DNA of 64,000 nucleotides from Physcomitrium patens (Eukaryota; Streptophyta; Bryopsida; Funariales; Funariaceae), in contig NC_037258.1 in NCBI RefSeq assembly GCF_000002425.4, forward strand, positions 5,016,024-5,080,023, read 5' to 3'. Both the position numbers and the translations under genes were made by a program. Positions 11,653-24,435 of this stretch are shown here, piece by piece (position 1 is the first letter of the stretch; each line of letters opens with the position of its first letter). The notes below the pieces were generated by a model that did no database searches, was not told the origin of the DNA, and worked only from the letters and a program-made list of their open reading frames with translations.

Positions 11653-13437
11653 TTACTTGTAACCAATATCAACCTCTTCTTCATCTCTACATATTCTTGC
11701 ATCAATAGCATGACTCATTCCAGTTTCGCTCATTAATTGCCTCTTTCGCTTAATGCTGTCAATGATAACATCATGAAACTCCTTCTTTGCAATTCCCAAG
11801 ACTTCTTTCAATGTGAATTCTACCTGAGCGTTTAATATACGTTCTTCCAACACCCCTTTCAAATTTGTTGCCGCTTCAATGTCAAAAAGTAGCTTATAAG
11901 TAATTGATTTGCCCTTATCTTTTGTCTCCATTGTTTTTTCTCCCAATGATGCTGAGGTATCCTTTACAGGCAATTTTTGTGAAGCTGCCTCCCGAGCCTT
12001 GTTTCCTCGAGTTTGCCTCTTAAAAGAATTTTCTTCTCTAGTATCATCAAAATTTCCTCGTCTTTTTTCTTCCATCAAAGCTTCATGTTGGCTCTTAGCA
12101 ATATATGCATGAACTGAAAGAGACTCAATAGGATCCTCCCAACCTGTTCTTCCTCGTATTGTAGCTGCAGTTCTCAATAACGCTTCTCGAGGTAATTTCC
12201 CTTCTTGCATTGTAGAAACGGCAGAAGCCCAAAACTCACTAGTTTCCGTACTTCCACCAATTTCATCATCTACTCTAGCACCATAACTTGCACTTTCTCG
12301 TACTACTGTTTCATGCTCTTTTAAGTAATCTTGAACCAATGCTCTCATTTCTCCCTTGCCAAAATTGGTTTGAAGAAGATCCTCCCTATCTTTCAATGCT
12401 ATCTTCCCATCTTTCCAGCAAATAATTCCCTGCCATATCATATTATTAAATTCATTGCAATCTTTTCTAGTGTGTGAAGCATTATCACACCAAATGCATC
12501 TTTGTACATATCCTTGTTTTGAAACATTCTTCGAATTGTTTATAGAAGTATTCTCTTCAAGTCTTGCCAATTTGATTTGAAGATCTCGCATTCCTCGTAT
12601 AATTTCTTCCATACCCATATCTACTTTCTTTGACAAGGATGTCGAAGGTTGAACTGCAGGCATTGTCGGTGGTGTTGTACGTACTGGAGCTTTGGGTGCT
12701 TGTACTGTTTTTGGAATATTGCTCCTATCCTTCCTCCTTTCTTTTTTTGTAAGCAACCCCACCGCATCTTCAACATTCTTCTACTTTGTTGTCAATCCTT
12801 CATCTTCTTCTTTGTCTTCAAGAAGAGGTTCTTATTTCTCTTGCAATTCTCCATCAGCAGCTTGAAGTAATAGATCAACTTTGTTCGGCTCCAATGTCAA
12901 TTTTTCTACCTTCGATAATTGAGAGTACTCCCTCTCAAATTCCCTTAGTAGCTCTGTTGCTTGCAAATTCTTATTGGGCCGTTCAATCCATCCCAAAAAC
13001 AGCTGCTTAGTAACGCGATCAGCATCTTCCAAGAAATATTCGTCTTTCAATGCATGTGAAAAATCCTCCCATGAATTCCCACAATAATCCGTAATCGATG
13101 TAATGTGGTCCCTTATCTCCGGTATCCTGGCAAGTCCAAATAGTGCAACCATTTTCTTCTCAGAAATCCGATTTAATTCCATTTCACGAACATAACATCT
13201 TAAATACCTTGAAATATTCCTCCCATCAAATTGATCAATTTTATTGACCACTGCTTGCAATGCTTTGGTTGCCAAAGCTTCCTTTCGATCATTGCTTTGC
13301 TGTTGCTGCATTGATAATGAGAAGGCTTGAAACATACTAGCAATAGACGGATCCATGTGCATACCTTGTCCTTTAGAAGACTCCCCACTAGAAACTCCTC
13401 CCAAAAATCCTTCAAAATTTTTATTTTTGTTTTCCAT
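11653..13437 (-). mobile_element. Element B Gag region
   Basis: Two long minus-strand frames (12832-13437 and 11653-12762) cover Gag. The first begins M-E-N-K-N-K-N-F-E-G-F and holds the capsid-like helical region. The second has a lysine- and arginine-rich start (K-E-R-R-K-D-R), the zinc knuckle C-I-W-C-D-N-A-S-H-T-R-K-D-C, and a long charged tail leading towards protease. Confidence 0.82.
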
Positions 13438-13486
13438 AAAAATAAAGATAAAATCAACTGAAATCCAATACCTTCCACCTCAAGCT

Positions 13487-13504
13487 TTCACATCGGGTTC
13501 ACCA
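13487..13504 (-). other. Element B primer-binding site, tRNA-Trp type
   Basis: The minus strand reads TGGTGAACCCGATGTGAA, 4 nt inside the 5' LTR. It matches the complement of the plant tRNA-Trp 3' end at 17 of 18 positions, as recalled. Confidence 0.78.
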
Positions 13505-13508
13505 CTTA

Positions 13509-14773
13509 TGTCGTATTACGTGCTTTCCTGCTCGAGAACGCGCCGGACGTTTGGCTGTAGAAGGTAGTATGGAGATTCGCCGATAGTCAAGCAGTCTATC
13601 AGTTTTTGACTGCTAGAATATAAACGACTGCAACAATGTACCGTAAATCTATACGGATGCTCTTTGACTGCTTGTCAAAGTCTTTTTTGCCCCAGCCGGT
13701 AGGTCTCTAGACGTTACAGAGAACCCCAAACAACCCAAACTGTTAATCTTCAATACCGCTTTGTACTTACGATCTTGTATCCACTGACTGTCTGGTTAGA
13801 TTAATCCAATAAATTTCATTCACTCCGCATACTCAATCCTATAAACACCCTTTTAATCCTTCAATCACAGACGTAACTCGATTGCACAAAACAGTCAAGA
13901 GTACTCAAACCCACTTCATTAAAAATCCCGATTCACCATTACAACACTGACTTCAGCAACGATTGCCTCAGTCTTCCCAAAACTCTATGAAGAAGAAAAA
14001 TCCAATTCTTCGTCTTTTCTTTTCCGACCCGAAGCATGAAGCTCCTCTCCAGTCCCCTTGATCCTCAAAACCTCCAATGAAAATGAACTAGTAACCTTGC
14101 AAAAAGCTTGAAGCTAGCTCCCCGATTCCTAGAAAAAAAACCCTCCCCCCCTCTAAAACTATTCTGTCTCCTAACCTTATCCTTTGAATTTCTTCAATCT
14201 TCCATCTTAGATCCGGAATTGGCTCCCGCCGTCAGAGCTTAGATCCGAAATTGGCTCACGTCATCAAGGCCTTCTCTTCCGTTTTTACCTTTAAGAGATC
14301 CATTTACCACAAACAACGTTCCCTGAAACGGCACAGAGAACAGGACAGCCCAAAACATAATCGAAACCCCGTAATTGGGACCACATTGAGTCGCCCGACC
14401 AATTCAGGTCCCATATTGGGTAAGATGCCCATAATAACCTGGATTTTTCCGTAACTAGACTGCATTGGATTGCCCCACCAATACAGGTCTCATATTGGGT
14501 AAGAGGACCCGGGTTGGATTCTCGAAATTGGATCCAATTGGCTCTTCGAACCGGTCGTGTGAATTGATCCTTTTCTTCCTGCTGACTCCCGTTATTGGAA
14601 TCGAACGGAGCATTTCAGTATGCCCAGGCTGACTGAAACGAGGTGATTGAACCTGACCACTCAATATTTGCGCTGGAGTTGGTCGATGCTCCCAATATTT
14701 GAGGTAACTGAACATTAATAAAATTCCCCTTTCTTTTTTTATTTTCACTGTATACTCGTGTTACAACACGACA
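13509..14773 (-). repeat. Element B 5' LTR (right copy)
   Basis: 1265 bp, the upstream LTR of this minus-strand element. About 24 differences from the left copy were counted by eye. It is flanked outside by GCGC (14774-14777) and inside by the primer site. Confidence 0.92.
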
Positions 14774-14777
14774 GCGC

Positions 14778-15480
14778 TAGAGTAGATGATGACTTTGGTA
14801 GAAGTATAAACATAGTGAATTTTGGACTTCTGCTATTTCGACAATGCAAAAAGGAAAAATTCTTAGAGAAGCATTATTGAGGACTGGAGTTACAACACGA
14901 GGTGCAACATGTTGAAAAGATCCTATTGAGTCTCTTTCAGTTCATGCATATATTAGTAAGAGCCAACATGAAGCTTTGATGGAAGAAAAGAGACGAGGAA
15001 ATTTTGATGATAGAAAAGAAAGAAATTCTTCTAAGAGACAAACTCGAGGAGACAAGGCTTGTGAAGCGGCTTCACAAGAATTGCCTATAAAGGATACTTT
15101 GGCATCATTGGAAGAAATAACAAAGGAGACAAAAGAAAAGAATAAATCAATTATTTATAAGCTACTTTCTGATATTGAAGTGGCAACAAATTTAAAGAGG
15201 GTGTTGAAAGAACGTATATTAAATGCTAAAGTGGAATTCACATTAAAAGAAATTTTAAAAATTGCTAAGAAGGAGTTTCATGATATTATCATTGATAGTA
15301 TTAAGCAAAAGAGGCAATTAATGGACAAAGCTAGAATGAGTCATGTTATTGATGCAAGATTATATAAAGATGAAGTAAAAATTGATAATGGTTACAAGCA
15401 ATCAATAAATGAAAAGAATGGATATAATGAAAGAGTATGTTTTGAAGATTATAGTGATAAGGAAATGGAAGCTTCAAGCC
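14778..15480 (+). mobile_element. Element A gag tail and linker
   Basis: A resumes after B. The + frame at 14976-15500 matches the charged Gag tail of element B (R-R-G-N-F-D-D, K-D-T-x-A-S-L, T-N-L-K and I-A-K-K-E-F-H-D). Many C-to-T and G-to-A changes relative to B make it more AT-rich. Confidence 0.75.
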
Positions 15481-15960
15481 ATTATACTCGGAAACATTGA
15501 GCAAGAACAACTACTGAAGTATTGGTGAAAGTATGAGATATAGAAGAACCAATTTTTGCTTTAGTTGACCATGGTTCTGAAATAAATCTTATGTATAAGG
15601 ATCTTTATAAGAAGCGGAAATGGCCAATTGATATGGAACATGGATGGACAATACAAATAGCTAATAACACACGAGGTGAATTATATGGAGCTTGTCCAGA
15701 TGTCAAAATTTGAATTGGAGATGTTGTAATAGACAACAATTCTTTGTTCAAGATACAACGTCTTATCCATTGATTTTAGGACAACCTTATATTACAGCAA
15801 CATGGATGGAAATAAAAGTACTTGATGATGGTTGTGCTTATGCAAGGGTACATAGTGAAGATGGAAGGAAAACTATATAATTTCTAACATTACCTCCTAA
15901 TCATGAATGGAATCGAGATAGGTTGAGGAAGAAACCATTGTCAAGGGTTGTTGAAGGATT
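15481..15960 (+). mobile_element. Element A protease region
   Basis: The translation contains A-L-V-D-H-G-S-E-I-N-L-M and L-I-L-G-Q-P-Y-I-T-A, the retropepsin core and C-terminal strand seen in element B. The region is broken. Confidence 0.72.
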
Positions 15961-16039
15961 TAAGGATTTTGAAGAAGTACCACTATAAAACAGGATTATA
16001 AAGGTACAAAAGAGGAGGTACTCTTGCAAGATGAAGGTA

Positions 16040-18150
16040 CCTTTGATGCGAGTTTTATTGGTATTTTTGAGAATAGAAATATTTTGTATAAGAAAATTGA
16101 AGATTTTTTAAAAAAAGATTATATAGTATTGAAAGGAAATTACGCAAGTTAATGACATTAGAAGATGATGAGAGAATTTTAGGTGTTTATGAAGAAAATA
16201 GATTGGAAGATTCTTTAGAATTAATTGTATCTATTGGATTAGGGGATAATGATAAGATTGTAGACTTCATTGAGGGAAGTTTATTCTAAACTTGAATCTT
16301 TTCAAATACCAGAAGTTATTGTAGAGACAAAATATAAAACATTGGATAAAAAGGTAAAACCTGTTGCCGGATCTTTATCAGAAGATTCTAAGGAACTAAT
16401 GGAAGAAGCATCAAAAGAAGAGAGTTTAAGAGATCCAAAGAAGATTGCACATTAATTTACAAAAGAGACTTTTGAAGAATTGAAGATTGGATGTGATGGT
16501 TCTTTATTTCCAACAGAAATTGAATATTTTAAAAAAATACTTGTAAAATGAAGTAAATCATTTGCCTTTGGATCTCGTGAAATAGGATATGTAGATCCTA
16601 ATATTGTTGCTCCTATGGTTATCTTTACAGTACCTCATGTGCCTTGGAACTTAAGGCCAATTTCTGTGTCGAGGATACATTTACCTAAATTAGTGGAATT
16701 ATTGAAAGAAAAGATGCGAATGAAAATTTTGGAGCCTTCTTTTGCTCCATATTCTATATGTTGGTTTACGATGCCTAAGAAAAATAGATCATCATGTTTT
16801 ATTCAAGATATGCAGCCAATGAATGCAGTAACTATAAGAAATGTAGGTATAGGACCTTTAATAGACGAGTTTGTAGAAGCATTTGTAGGAAGGCCAATTT
16901 ATTCAATGGGTGATTTATATTCGGGTTATGATCAATTTCAACTTGCACATGGGAGTAGAGATCTAATAACAATAAGAATGTTACTTGGATTACTTAAAAT
17001 GTATACTCTCCCACAAGGTGCTACTAACTTAGTTGCACATATGATGAATGGGATGAACAAGGTATTAAGAGACTTCATTCCTGAAAAAACTATGTCTTTT
17101 TTAGATGATGTTTCTATCAAAGGATGTAAAGAAGGAAAAAAAGATGAAAGTTTAGATGAGAAGGGATATCGCAAATATGTTGTTGATCATATACAAGATT
17201 GTGAAAAGATTTTAATTCGACTTGAAGAGGTTCATCTTACACTTTCAAGAGCAAAAACTATATTTGGAAAGCAAGAAGTTCTTATTGTTGGGCATTTGTA
17301 TGGATTTTATGGGAGAAAGCCAGATCCAAGTAAAGTTGATGCAATTGGAAGGATGAAGGATTCATGTGACTCTTTAACAAAAGTATGTAGATTTTTAGGA
17401 ACTTGTGTATTTTATCGTATATAGATTCCTCATTATGCTCATGTAGCAGATCCATTGTATGAATTATTACGTAAGGATTATCGATTTAAATGCAAAAGAA
17501 AGCATACTGAAGCAATACAGAAGTTAAAGGTGTTATTGGTGACACCCCTAATTTTAAGAAAAATTGATTATGACTATAATAGACAAGTAATTCTTACTAT
17601 GGATACTAGTCCTATTACTATTGGATGGATTGTGGGTCAAGATGATTCAAGTGGAAATAGATTTGCAGTTCAATTTGGAGCTAAAATTTTAAGTAGTTGT
17701 CAACGTGTATATTTGTAAGTCAAAAGAGAATTTTGGGGAGTTGTTTCGGCTATGAAAGCTGAAAGGGATTATTTGATTGGTGCAGCAGTAGTAATTGAAA
17801 CAGATTGCTTGCCATTATTTAGAATGATTACAAATTATTCAATGCCAAATATTGCAATGTTAAGATGGATTGCTTATATTAAGTCATTAAATCCGGAATT
17901 TAAGCATGTTTCTGGAAAAGATAATTTAATAGCAAACATGCTATCTAGAGCAAGATATGAAAGAGAAGACAAAATGGTTGAAGACATTGATGATGTTGGA
18001 TCAAAATTCTATTCAGTATCAAATCTTAACAAAGAAGACAAGCTATTTCTTGAAGAATTTTATAAAAGAGAATTATTGGATATTGGTCATTACTTGAATA
18101 CCTTGACTAAGCAAAAAAATTGGTCTACACAAAAATTTAAATAAATAAGA
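16040..18150 (+). mobile_element. Element A RT and RNase H region
   Basis: Long + frames at 16615-17424, 17455-17718 and 17752-18144 follow the order of element B pol: K-L-V-E-L-L-K-E-K, L-P-Q-G-A-T-N, F-L-D-D, H-L-Y-G-F-Y-G-R, and then the RNase H acidic blocks ending in M-L-S-R-A-R. The region is broken at a few points. Confidence 0.8.
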
Positions 18151-18179
18151 AAAAAAACATATAGATTTTTGTTTTAAGA

Positions 18180-19310
18180 AGGATTCTTATGGAAGAGATC
18201 AAAGAAAGGAATTGGAATGCCACAAAGAGTGATAGGCAATAAAGAAGAGAAATAAAAATTATTAAAAAGGTTTCATGATAGTTTTTGGGCATGACATAGA
18301 GGAATTTGGGCTACTTTTGCTAAGCTTAAGGAACAATATTGGTGGAAAAATATGTATCGAGATGTGCTCTTATTTGTAGAGTTATGTGAAATTTTTCAAA
18401 CGTATTCTAATATACGACATCGAGATGGTCTTCATCCTACATATCCTCTAGCTATTCATTTTAAATGGGTTGTTGATTTGGTTATTATGCCAATTGAATT
18501 ATAGAAAATAAGATATTTGGTCTTAGCTCATGAAGATTTATCAAATCAAGTAGAAGGAAGAGCATTGAGAACAAAATCTACAGAAGGAATTTATAGATTT
18601 TTAATTGAAGATGTTGTTTGCAGCTACGGATGTGTAGGAAAAATCACTATAGATCGTGGAGAATTAAATGCACAAGAAGTTCGTGAATTCTTTGAAAGAT
18701 GTGGAATTAAACTATCACTGACTACTGCTAATAATCTTGAAGGAAATGCAAAAAGTGAGCATGGTCACCCACCGATTGTGAAAGCATTAGTTAAAGCTTG
18801 TAATCGGAAGGTTAGAGAATGGCCACAACTTTTGTTATTTGCATTATGGATTGATCGAACAACTCATAGCTCGTTAACCAAATATATGCCTATTGAGCTT
18901 ATGATAGATCAAAAACTAATTATGCCAATTGAAGAAAAAATACCTACTTGGAGTGTGCTACCATGGAAAGATGGATTGACAAGAGAAGAACTTTTAGCTA
19001 TTAGAATTCAAGAATTAGAGCAAAGATCAAAAGATGTGCAAATAGCATTAGAAAGGATAAAAAGAGTGAGGTTACAAAACAAGGCACGATTTGATAAGCA
19101 GCATTGATTGAAGCCTAAAGCAATTGAAGAAGGTGATTGGGTTTTGGTCTATGATATTAGCTTTGACAATCAACATAGTACTTTAAGAAAGTTTTCTAAG
19201 CGATGGTTTGGACCGTATGTGGTAACAACTATTCATGATAATACAACTTACTCATTGCAAGAGTTAGATGGAATAAGGTTAAAAATACCAATTGCAGGGA
19301 AGTGAGTAAA
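18180..19310 (+). mobile_element. Element A integrase region with GPY module
   Basis: A zinc-binding H-H-C-C-like part is followed by a core that includes T-I-D-R-G-E and G-I-K-L-S-L-T-T-A-N, then the A-L-W-I-D-R-T-T-H block. The GPY module (K-R-W-F-G-P-Y-V-V) is at 19108-19305. This copy preserves more of integrase than element B does. The region is broken. Confidence 0.75.
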
Positions 19311-19469
19311 AATATTCAAAGAAAGATACACAAAATTAAATATATAAGACCTTGGTGAAGACATGGATAGTAAAAGTGATGAAGAGGATTTGGATGAAGA
19401 CTTGGAGAACATATTATAAAATAAATAACAATTAGGTTATTTGGTGCATACTAGAGGATGCACAGATTT

Positions 19470-19481
19470 AAAAGAGATGGA
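19470..19481 (+). other. Element A polypurine tract
   Basis: A purine-rich run (AAAAGAGATGGA) directly before the 3' LTR, in the same position as the tract in element B. Confidence 0.65.
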
Positions 19482-21342
19482 TATCATATTGCAACATGAC
19501 TATATGGTAAAAATATAAATGAAAAAGATTTATCAATATTTAGTCATCTTTGATGTTAGAAACACTCGCCAATTCCAATGCCAATATTCAGACGCCAATT
19601 AATATCATCCCATTACAAGCTGTACCATCGAACGTGACAACAACGTATGTTCCACCGGCGTCATCGAACCAAGTACCTTCCGTACCAATGGGACAACTAG
19701 GATCATTTTCTAATCCTACATGGAATAAGCCTAGTAGGTATATATTGGTGGAGATACCCAATATGTGTAATGGAGGTACAAGAAGACCACTTTGTTGTTT
19801 TTGTTGTAGACAGTTTGGTGATTATGCTAGTAAATGTCCCAATCCCAGAGCTAGAGACAATTACGCACCAGTGTGTGGAAATAGTAAGCAGTTGGGGCAT
19901 ACTTATCAGCAATTTAATGCTTCATTCAACTTCAATAATCAAGATCAGCAGATCTAAAGCCAAGAAAAAATTGAGGAAATAAATCGAGGTTCTCAAGATT
20001 CTCTGATAAATCGGGTAGAATAAGTTTGAGCTGTTCTTACCAAGAGTCGGCAAAAGGAGAAAGGACCAATTCAATATTTGGGTGAGTCTGATGTGAAGGA
20101 CCAAATTGATCCAATTACGGGGACATTGAATCCAGGTCCTGATATGGACCTCTTATCTAATATGAGACGTGACTCGTTTGGGCAACCCAATGAGATTCCA
20201 AATATAGACGCTTGAGTTGCATTTTAAGTTGTTCTATTCTCTATGCCATTTTGGAGAAATGTCTTTTTTGTGGAAAGATCCTCTTAGAGGTGGGAATTCC
20301 ATGGAGGTGGGTCTACTGTTCCAATTCGGAGTCTAGGGCGAAAGAATAGGGGACCTCACAGAGTTAAAAGAAAGGAGAGGAAAAGGAAAGGGGCATTTGG
20401 AGATCAGGATTTTGGGATCGGAGAGCTAGCTTCAAGCTCCTTCGAAAGGTGTAGAATTGGGTTTCATAGGATTTCAGAGGACTTTGCAATAATTGTTCAA
20501 AGTCAGTGTTTGTATTGGTGAATTGGATTTTTGCAATAAAGTAAAGGCTAGTAGTTTTGACTATTTTGCAAAATTGGAGAGACATATGTGGTTGAAATTT
20601 TAGAGATATCTAGATGGTTGAGTATACTAAGTGCATGCAAAAATTTGTGTTAATCTTACGGTACAGATAGAGGATATTTGAACATTAGTATAAAGAGCTA
20701 TCAGAAGTTGGCATATTGAAGTTGTTTAGGGTTTTTATAATATCTGAGATCTACTGACTGGAATAAGGTGAATTTTAACACGATAAGTTGAGGACTTAAA
20801 AGCGGAGCTGCACACAAATTTTGAATGAGAATTAACGGTCAGAGAAGGAGAAATTATAAATTAAAGTTCGTCATCAACCTTCTAGGCAGCGATCAATGGA
20901 CTTCAGCGTGGATTTACGGTGTTTTCTTGCAATCTGTAAGTTGGATTGGATTGAACTTCTTGAGCATTTAGAAGTCTTGTAAAGACACTAGTGGTAGAAG
21001 TCTCACAACAATCGGACGGTGAGATTAAAAATTACAGCTTGCCGAAGCTCGCTGTCTAGGATTAGGATTTAAAATAAATAAATAAAATAAATAAATAAAA
21101 ATAAATAAATAAATAAATATAAAATAAAAATAAAAATAATAAATAATAAAAGAATCTGTGCTTATAATATCCAGAAGCTATTAAAAATAGTGTTCTAAGT
21201 ACTTTGTATTGGGATTAAGCTTTTACATTGAAATCCGAAATAGTTTGTGTTTAGATAGTTGAAACCCACTAGATTACTTGGATACTTACAAAACATTATT
21301 TTATCTTACACAACCAGACACCCGATAGCATGTAATACGATA
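19482..21342 (+). repeat. Element A 3' LTR (1861 bp)
   Basis: Matches the 5' LTR (3000-4862) along its length. In the first 19 bases every difference between the copies is a transition, typical of cytosine deamination. It ends TAATACGATA, followed by the duplication TCGT. Confidence 0.88.
19553..20095 (+). repeat. Captured H-type gag segment inside A 3' LTR
   Basis: Same captured gag stretch as in the 5' LTR. Here a frame at 19550-19957 (135 aa) reads N-P-T-W-N-K-P-S-R-Y-I-L-V-E and two knuckle blocks, C-C-F-C-C-R and C-G-N-S, in the sense of the element. Element H has the same order of blocks at 77-1063 on the other strand. Confidence 0.8.
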
Positions 21343-21346
21343 TCGT

Positions 21347-21469
21347 AATCTTGTAATTAACCACTTTTAATGACTAAGTTAATTATTTGTCCTCCTGAAC
21401 TGACTATTCTATGGACTATTAGTCTATTTTATCAATATCTTATAAAAACAAACTAATATCTATTCTACA
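21347..21469 (-). repeat. Element H 5' LTR, second part
   Basis: Reverse complement of the first 120 or so bases of the solo LTR at 5813, ending TTCTACA (TGTAGAA on the minus strand). It completes the H LTR that element A split, giving about 740 bp in all. Confidence 0.82.
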
Positions 21470-21577
21470 AGAATCTTAAGTGCATAGGTAATATATTCTT
21501 TCAATAGATTTTTATTAAATATTTTTTTTATTTTATGTATTAGTTTTATGTATTAAAAAAATAGTAAGGTAAATAAT

Positions 21578-21612
<35 letters not shown>

Positions 21613-24353
21613 CTTAATTTTATCACATAATTTTTTCATGCCTATTAAAAAATCTTATAAATTTATTAAAATAATATTTTATAAATAAAATTTCAAATAT
21701 ATGTAATTGAAAGGTTTATTTTTTATAAATAAATTATATACTATGTATATTTTTTATTTTATAGATAATAATTTTATATTTAAAAAATAATAATTAATAA
21801 TTAAAAAATTCATTAATAATATAAGATGACAAAAATTAAGGACATAAAATCTAATTATATACATATAATCAATTGTATAGATCAAAGCTTTACTTCCAAC
21901 CAAAATATTAACTTCTATTGTTTTTTGTTAAAAAGAAAGAAAGATTCATTTTGTTATTTTTATCACATTCATGACATTACTGCTTATCCCAGGAACCAAA
22001 TAATAAAATAACCTTTGACCACTCAAAAATAGATTAAAAATAATTCCTTATCAGAGCTAAGCTGATGCCAAAAATCTAAAATATATTCACATATGGCCAA
22101 AAATAACTTTTTAAAACACAAAGACATAACAGACTCAACCATGTCGCTATCTTTATAAATTCAAACATTTTAATCTCACCAAGATAATGAAACTAAGTTG
22201 AAATATATTATATTCTCTCAACATCCTCCATGTTTTTTTTAAAAAGGCATATGTTTCCAGAATTCTTGGAAAAAATTATGTTCTTTCAAGTACTGTCAAA
22301 AAAATTAATCTTATTTATTTCACAAAACTCCTGCTCAAATTATACTGAAATCCTGTTTTATGTATGTTTGTGTAAATGTACATATATGGTTACAAATTTA
22401 AATTTATTTACACCTTGCACTTAGTTCACATATATATATATATATATATATGTATTTACACACATATACACTCCTTCTCACTTGCTCTCTCTTATCCTAT
22501 TACATATTTTTATTATATACAATGAAAAACTGATATTTACTAGTAATCTTAATATTCACAAATTAGATCAAATTTCAAATAAAGGTTTTGTAGAGAATCT
22601 TTATATGAATCAAGCATCTATATTGTGGAATGTCTAACAACAATTACATTTTCTGTCATACCTTTTATTTGGTTTGTATCACAATAAAATGATATGCTAT
22701 TACAATAGATTATCAATGATTTTAAAGGAATATGCTAATTGTTCACTATATCATTTACAATCATGAAAAATCTTAAATGTAGGACAAACAATCAATCAAA
22801 ACTTTCAGAGTTGGTGATTAGATGGTAAAATTTTATATTGTGATCATGAGTTATTTTTTGAACCAATAAATTACTGGTACCATATAATAAATCATTTTAA
22901 TCGATAAGCTTTTCACATTTAAGAATTCAACTTCAGTACATCACATCAAAATTAATTGTAAAATATTTTATTTCTTAGTTGGACAATATCTTTTAATAAA
23001 ACTACCTCAAATTCTGAAGTTGATGTAGACTTCAATGAGAGAAAAATGTCATTTATGTATTTTTTGGTGTGCTTGATCTGAAATGAATGAATATTTATAT
23101 ATATATATATATACACATATCTAAAGAGGGACGCACACATCTTCACTATTTGTCAAGTTGTCAATGTTGAAGACATACATCTAAACTTGAGATCAATGAC
23201 CCTGGTTCTTTAAGAAACATCTAACTTGGTTATTTACATTCTTTAAGTTCTTGACCTTAATACAAGATTAAACATATACCATACTTATTCTATTACAATA
23301 TTTGAAGCTTATAATGGAATTATATTTTTATTTATACATATAAAGAAAAAGATATTTTAATTAATTAATTAATTAATTAATTATATTAATCTATGCATAT
23401 GTTGCCTTTGTATTCATATGTAGATATAAATAGCATGTGGATGATCTTTTGTATTATAAAAAAATATTTTTAAAGCTCAAAAAAAATAAAAGAAGCAAAC
23501 ATTGTTTAAAATATTATAAAATTTGAACTTTTGTTGCAACCAAACTACAAATAATAGAAGTATAGTAGGTCACAAGAAAAGTAATAAATTATTTTTTAAA
23601 AACTACTAAGACACATCCAATTCTGTATAACATCATCTAAATTGATTTTAGTTCAAAAATATAATATAGCTTTAGATCATGTGCATACATGTGCATACAT
23701 GTTTTAATTATTGAATGCTTTCATGTATAAACATGTTTATAAAGGATCCAAAAACAGGTAGATAGCGTAACAAACATTCATATCCTTATAATGCAAATAT
23801 TATTTAAGCAAAACAATTCAGTTCTTTCACTCAAATCTTTGGGACACAATCATTAAATCTGCAATTTGTATTTAGAACTGAATTGCATCAAAACAACAAG
23901 ACCAAATCCACAATGTTCTTTTGGACTCTGGTCTCTACTTCATCAAGGTTATGCCTACTACATTTTAGAGAGTATTAGACATTGAAATGATGTATTGCCT
24001 GGCAACTAAGAATGATGCGTTCATACAGCTTCACCAACTCAGGATAACAATCACCTAAGAAACTGATTTACTTTGATGAAACATGAGAATCACCTAAGAC
24101 ATCATGACATTGTTGAGAGAAAATGAGAAGCATATTTTATGGAGTAGAGACTTCTTAGCATTTGCAAATTAATTTCTGCCAGTATCAGTAGGCACGCTGA
24201 TTGTTAACCTTTGAAGCGGCTAACATAATTATGTGCTCTTCGTGCAAATGTTTCCTTTCTTTGGGTGCACAGCCGTTACATCTCAAGTAGGTAAGAGCAT
24301 CCCTTCTCTGATAGTGATGAAGTTGGAATTTATTATTCACCTAGCTTGTTTTC
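21470..24353. other. AT-rich intergenic DNA with microsatellites
   Basis: No gene was recognised; the frames present are short and lack family motifs. The stretch holds (TA)n at 21580-21611, 22429-22452 and 23095-23114, and a TTAA tandem run at 23356-23383. GC content is low until about 24,730. Confidence 0.7.
21580..21611. repeat. (TA)n microsatellite
   Basis: About 16 TA units, just outside element H. Confidence 0.95.
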
Positions 24354-24435
24354 AACTTGGAAGTAGTTGTTTGTAATCTATTTTTTTCTTTACAAACAAC
24401 TACTTCGTAAACTTGGAAGTAGTTGTTTGTAATCT
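24354..24435. repeat. Inverted-plus-direct 15-26 bp repeat, hairpin potential
   Basis: The unit AACTTGGAAGTAGTTGTTTG (continuing TAATCT) occurs at 24354-24379 and again at 24410-24435. Its inverted complement TACAAACAACTACTT lies between them at 24391-24405. Either direct copy can pair with the central copy over 15 bp. No promoter or product is recognised. Confidence 0.8.

Larger units (their letters stand above)
6857..14773 (-). mobile_element. Element B: young Ty3 LTR retrotransposon nested in A
   Basis: A minus-strand element with two 1265-bp LTRs (6857-8121 and 13509-14773) that begin TGTCGT and end ACGACA. By eye they differ at about 24 sites (about 1.9%), which suggests an age near one million years at usual plant rates. 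In minus-strand order it has a tRNA-Trp primer site, Gag, protease, RT and RNase H, the C-terminal part of integrase, and a polypurine tract. It keeps long reading frames but is not whole, with a handful of breaks. It is the best preserved member of the lineage here and guides the reading of A, C and D. Confidence 0.92.
3000..21342 (+). mobile_element. Element A: Ty3 LTR retrotransposon with nested insertions
   Basis: A has a 5' LTR at 3000-4862, a tRNA-Trp primer site, gag, protease, RT, RNase H and integrase regions, a polypurine tract and a 3' LTR at 19482-21342. It contains a solo LTR of family H (5813-6582) and the whole of element B (6857-14773), both within gag. In a sample of about 215 bp the two LTRs differ by about 10%, mostly transitions, so it is several times older than B. 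It is broken at many points. Target duplication is TCGT on both sides. Confidence 0.88.
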
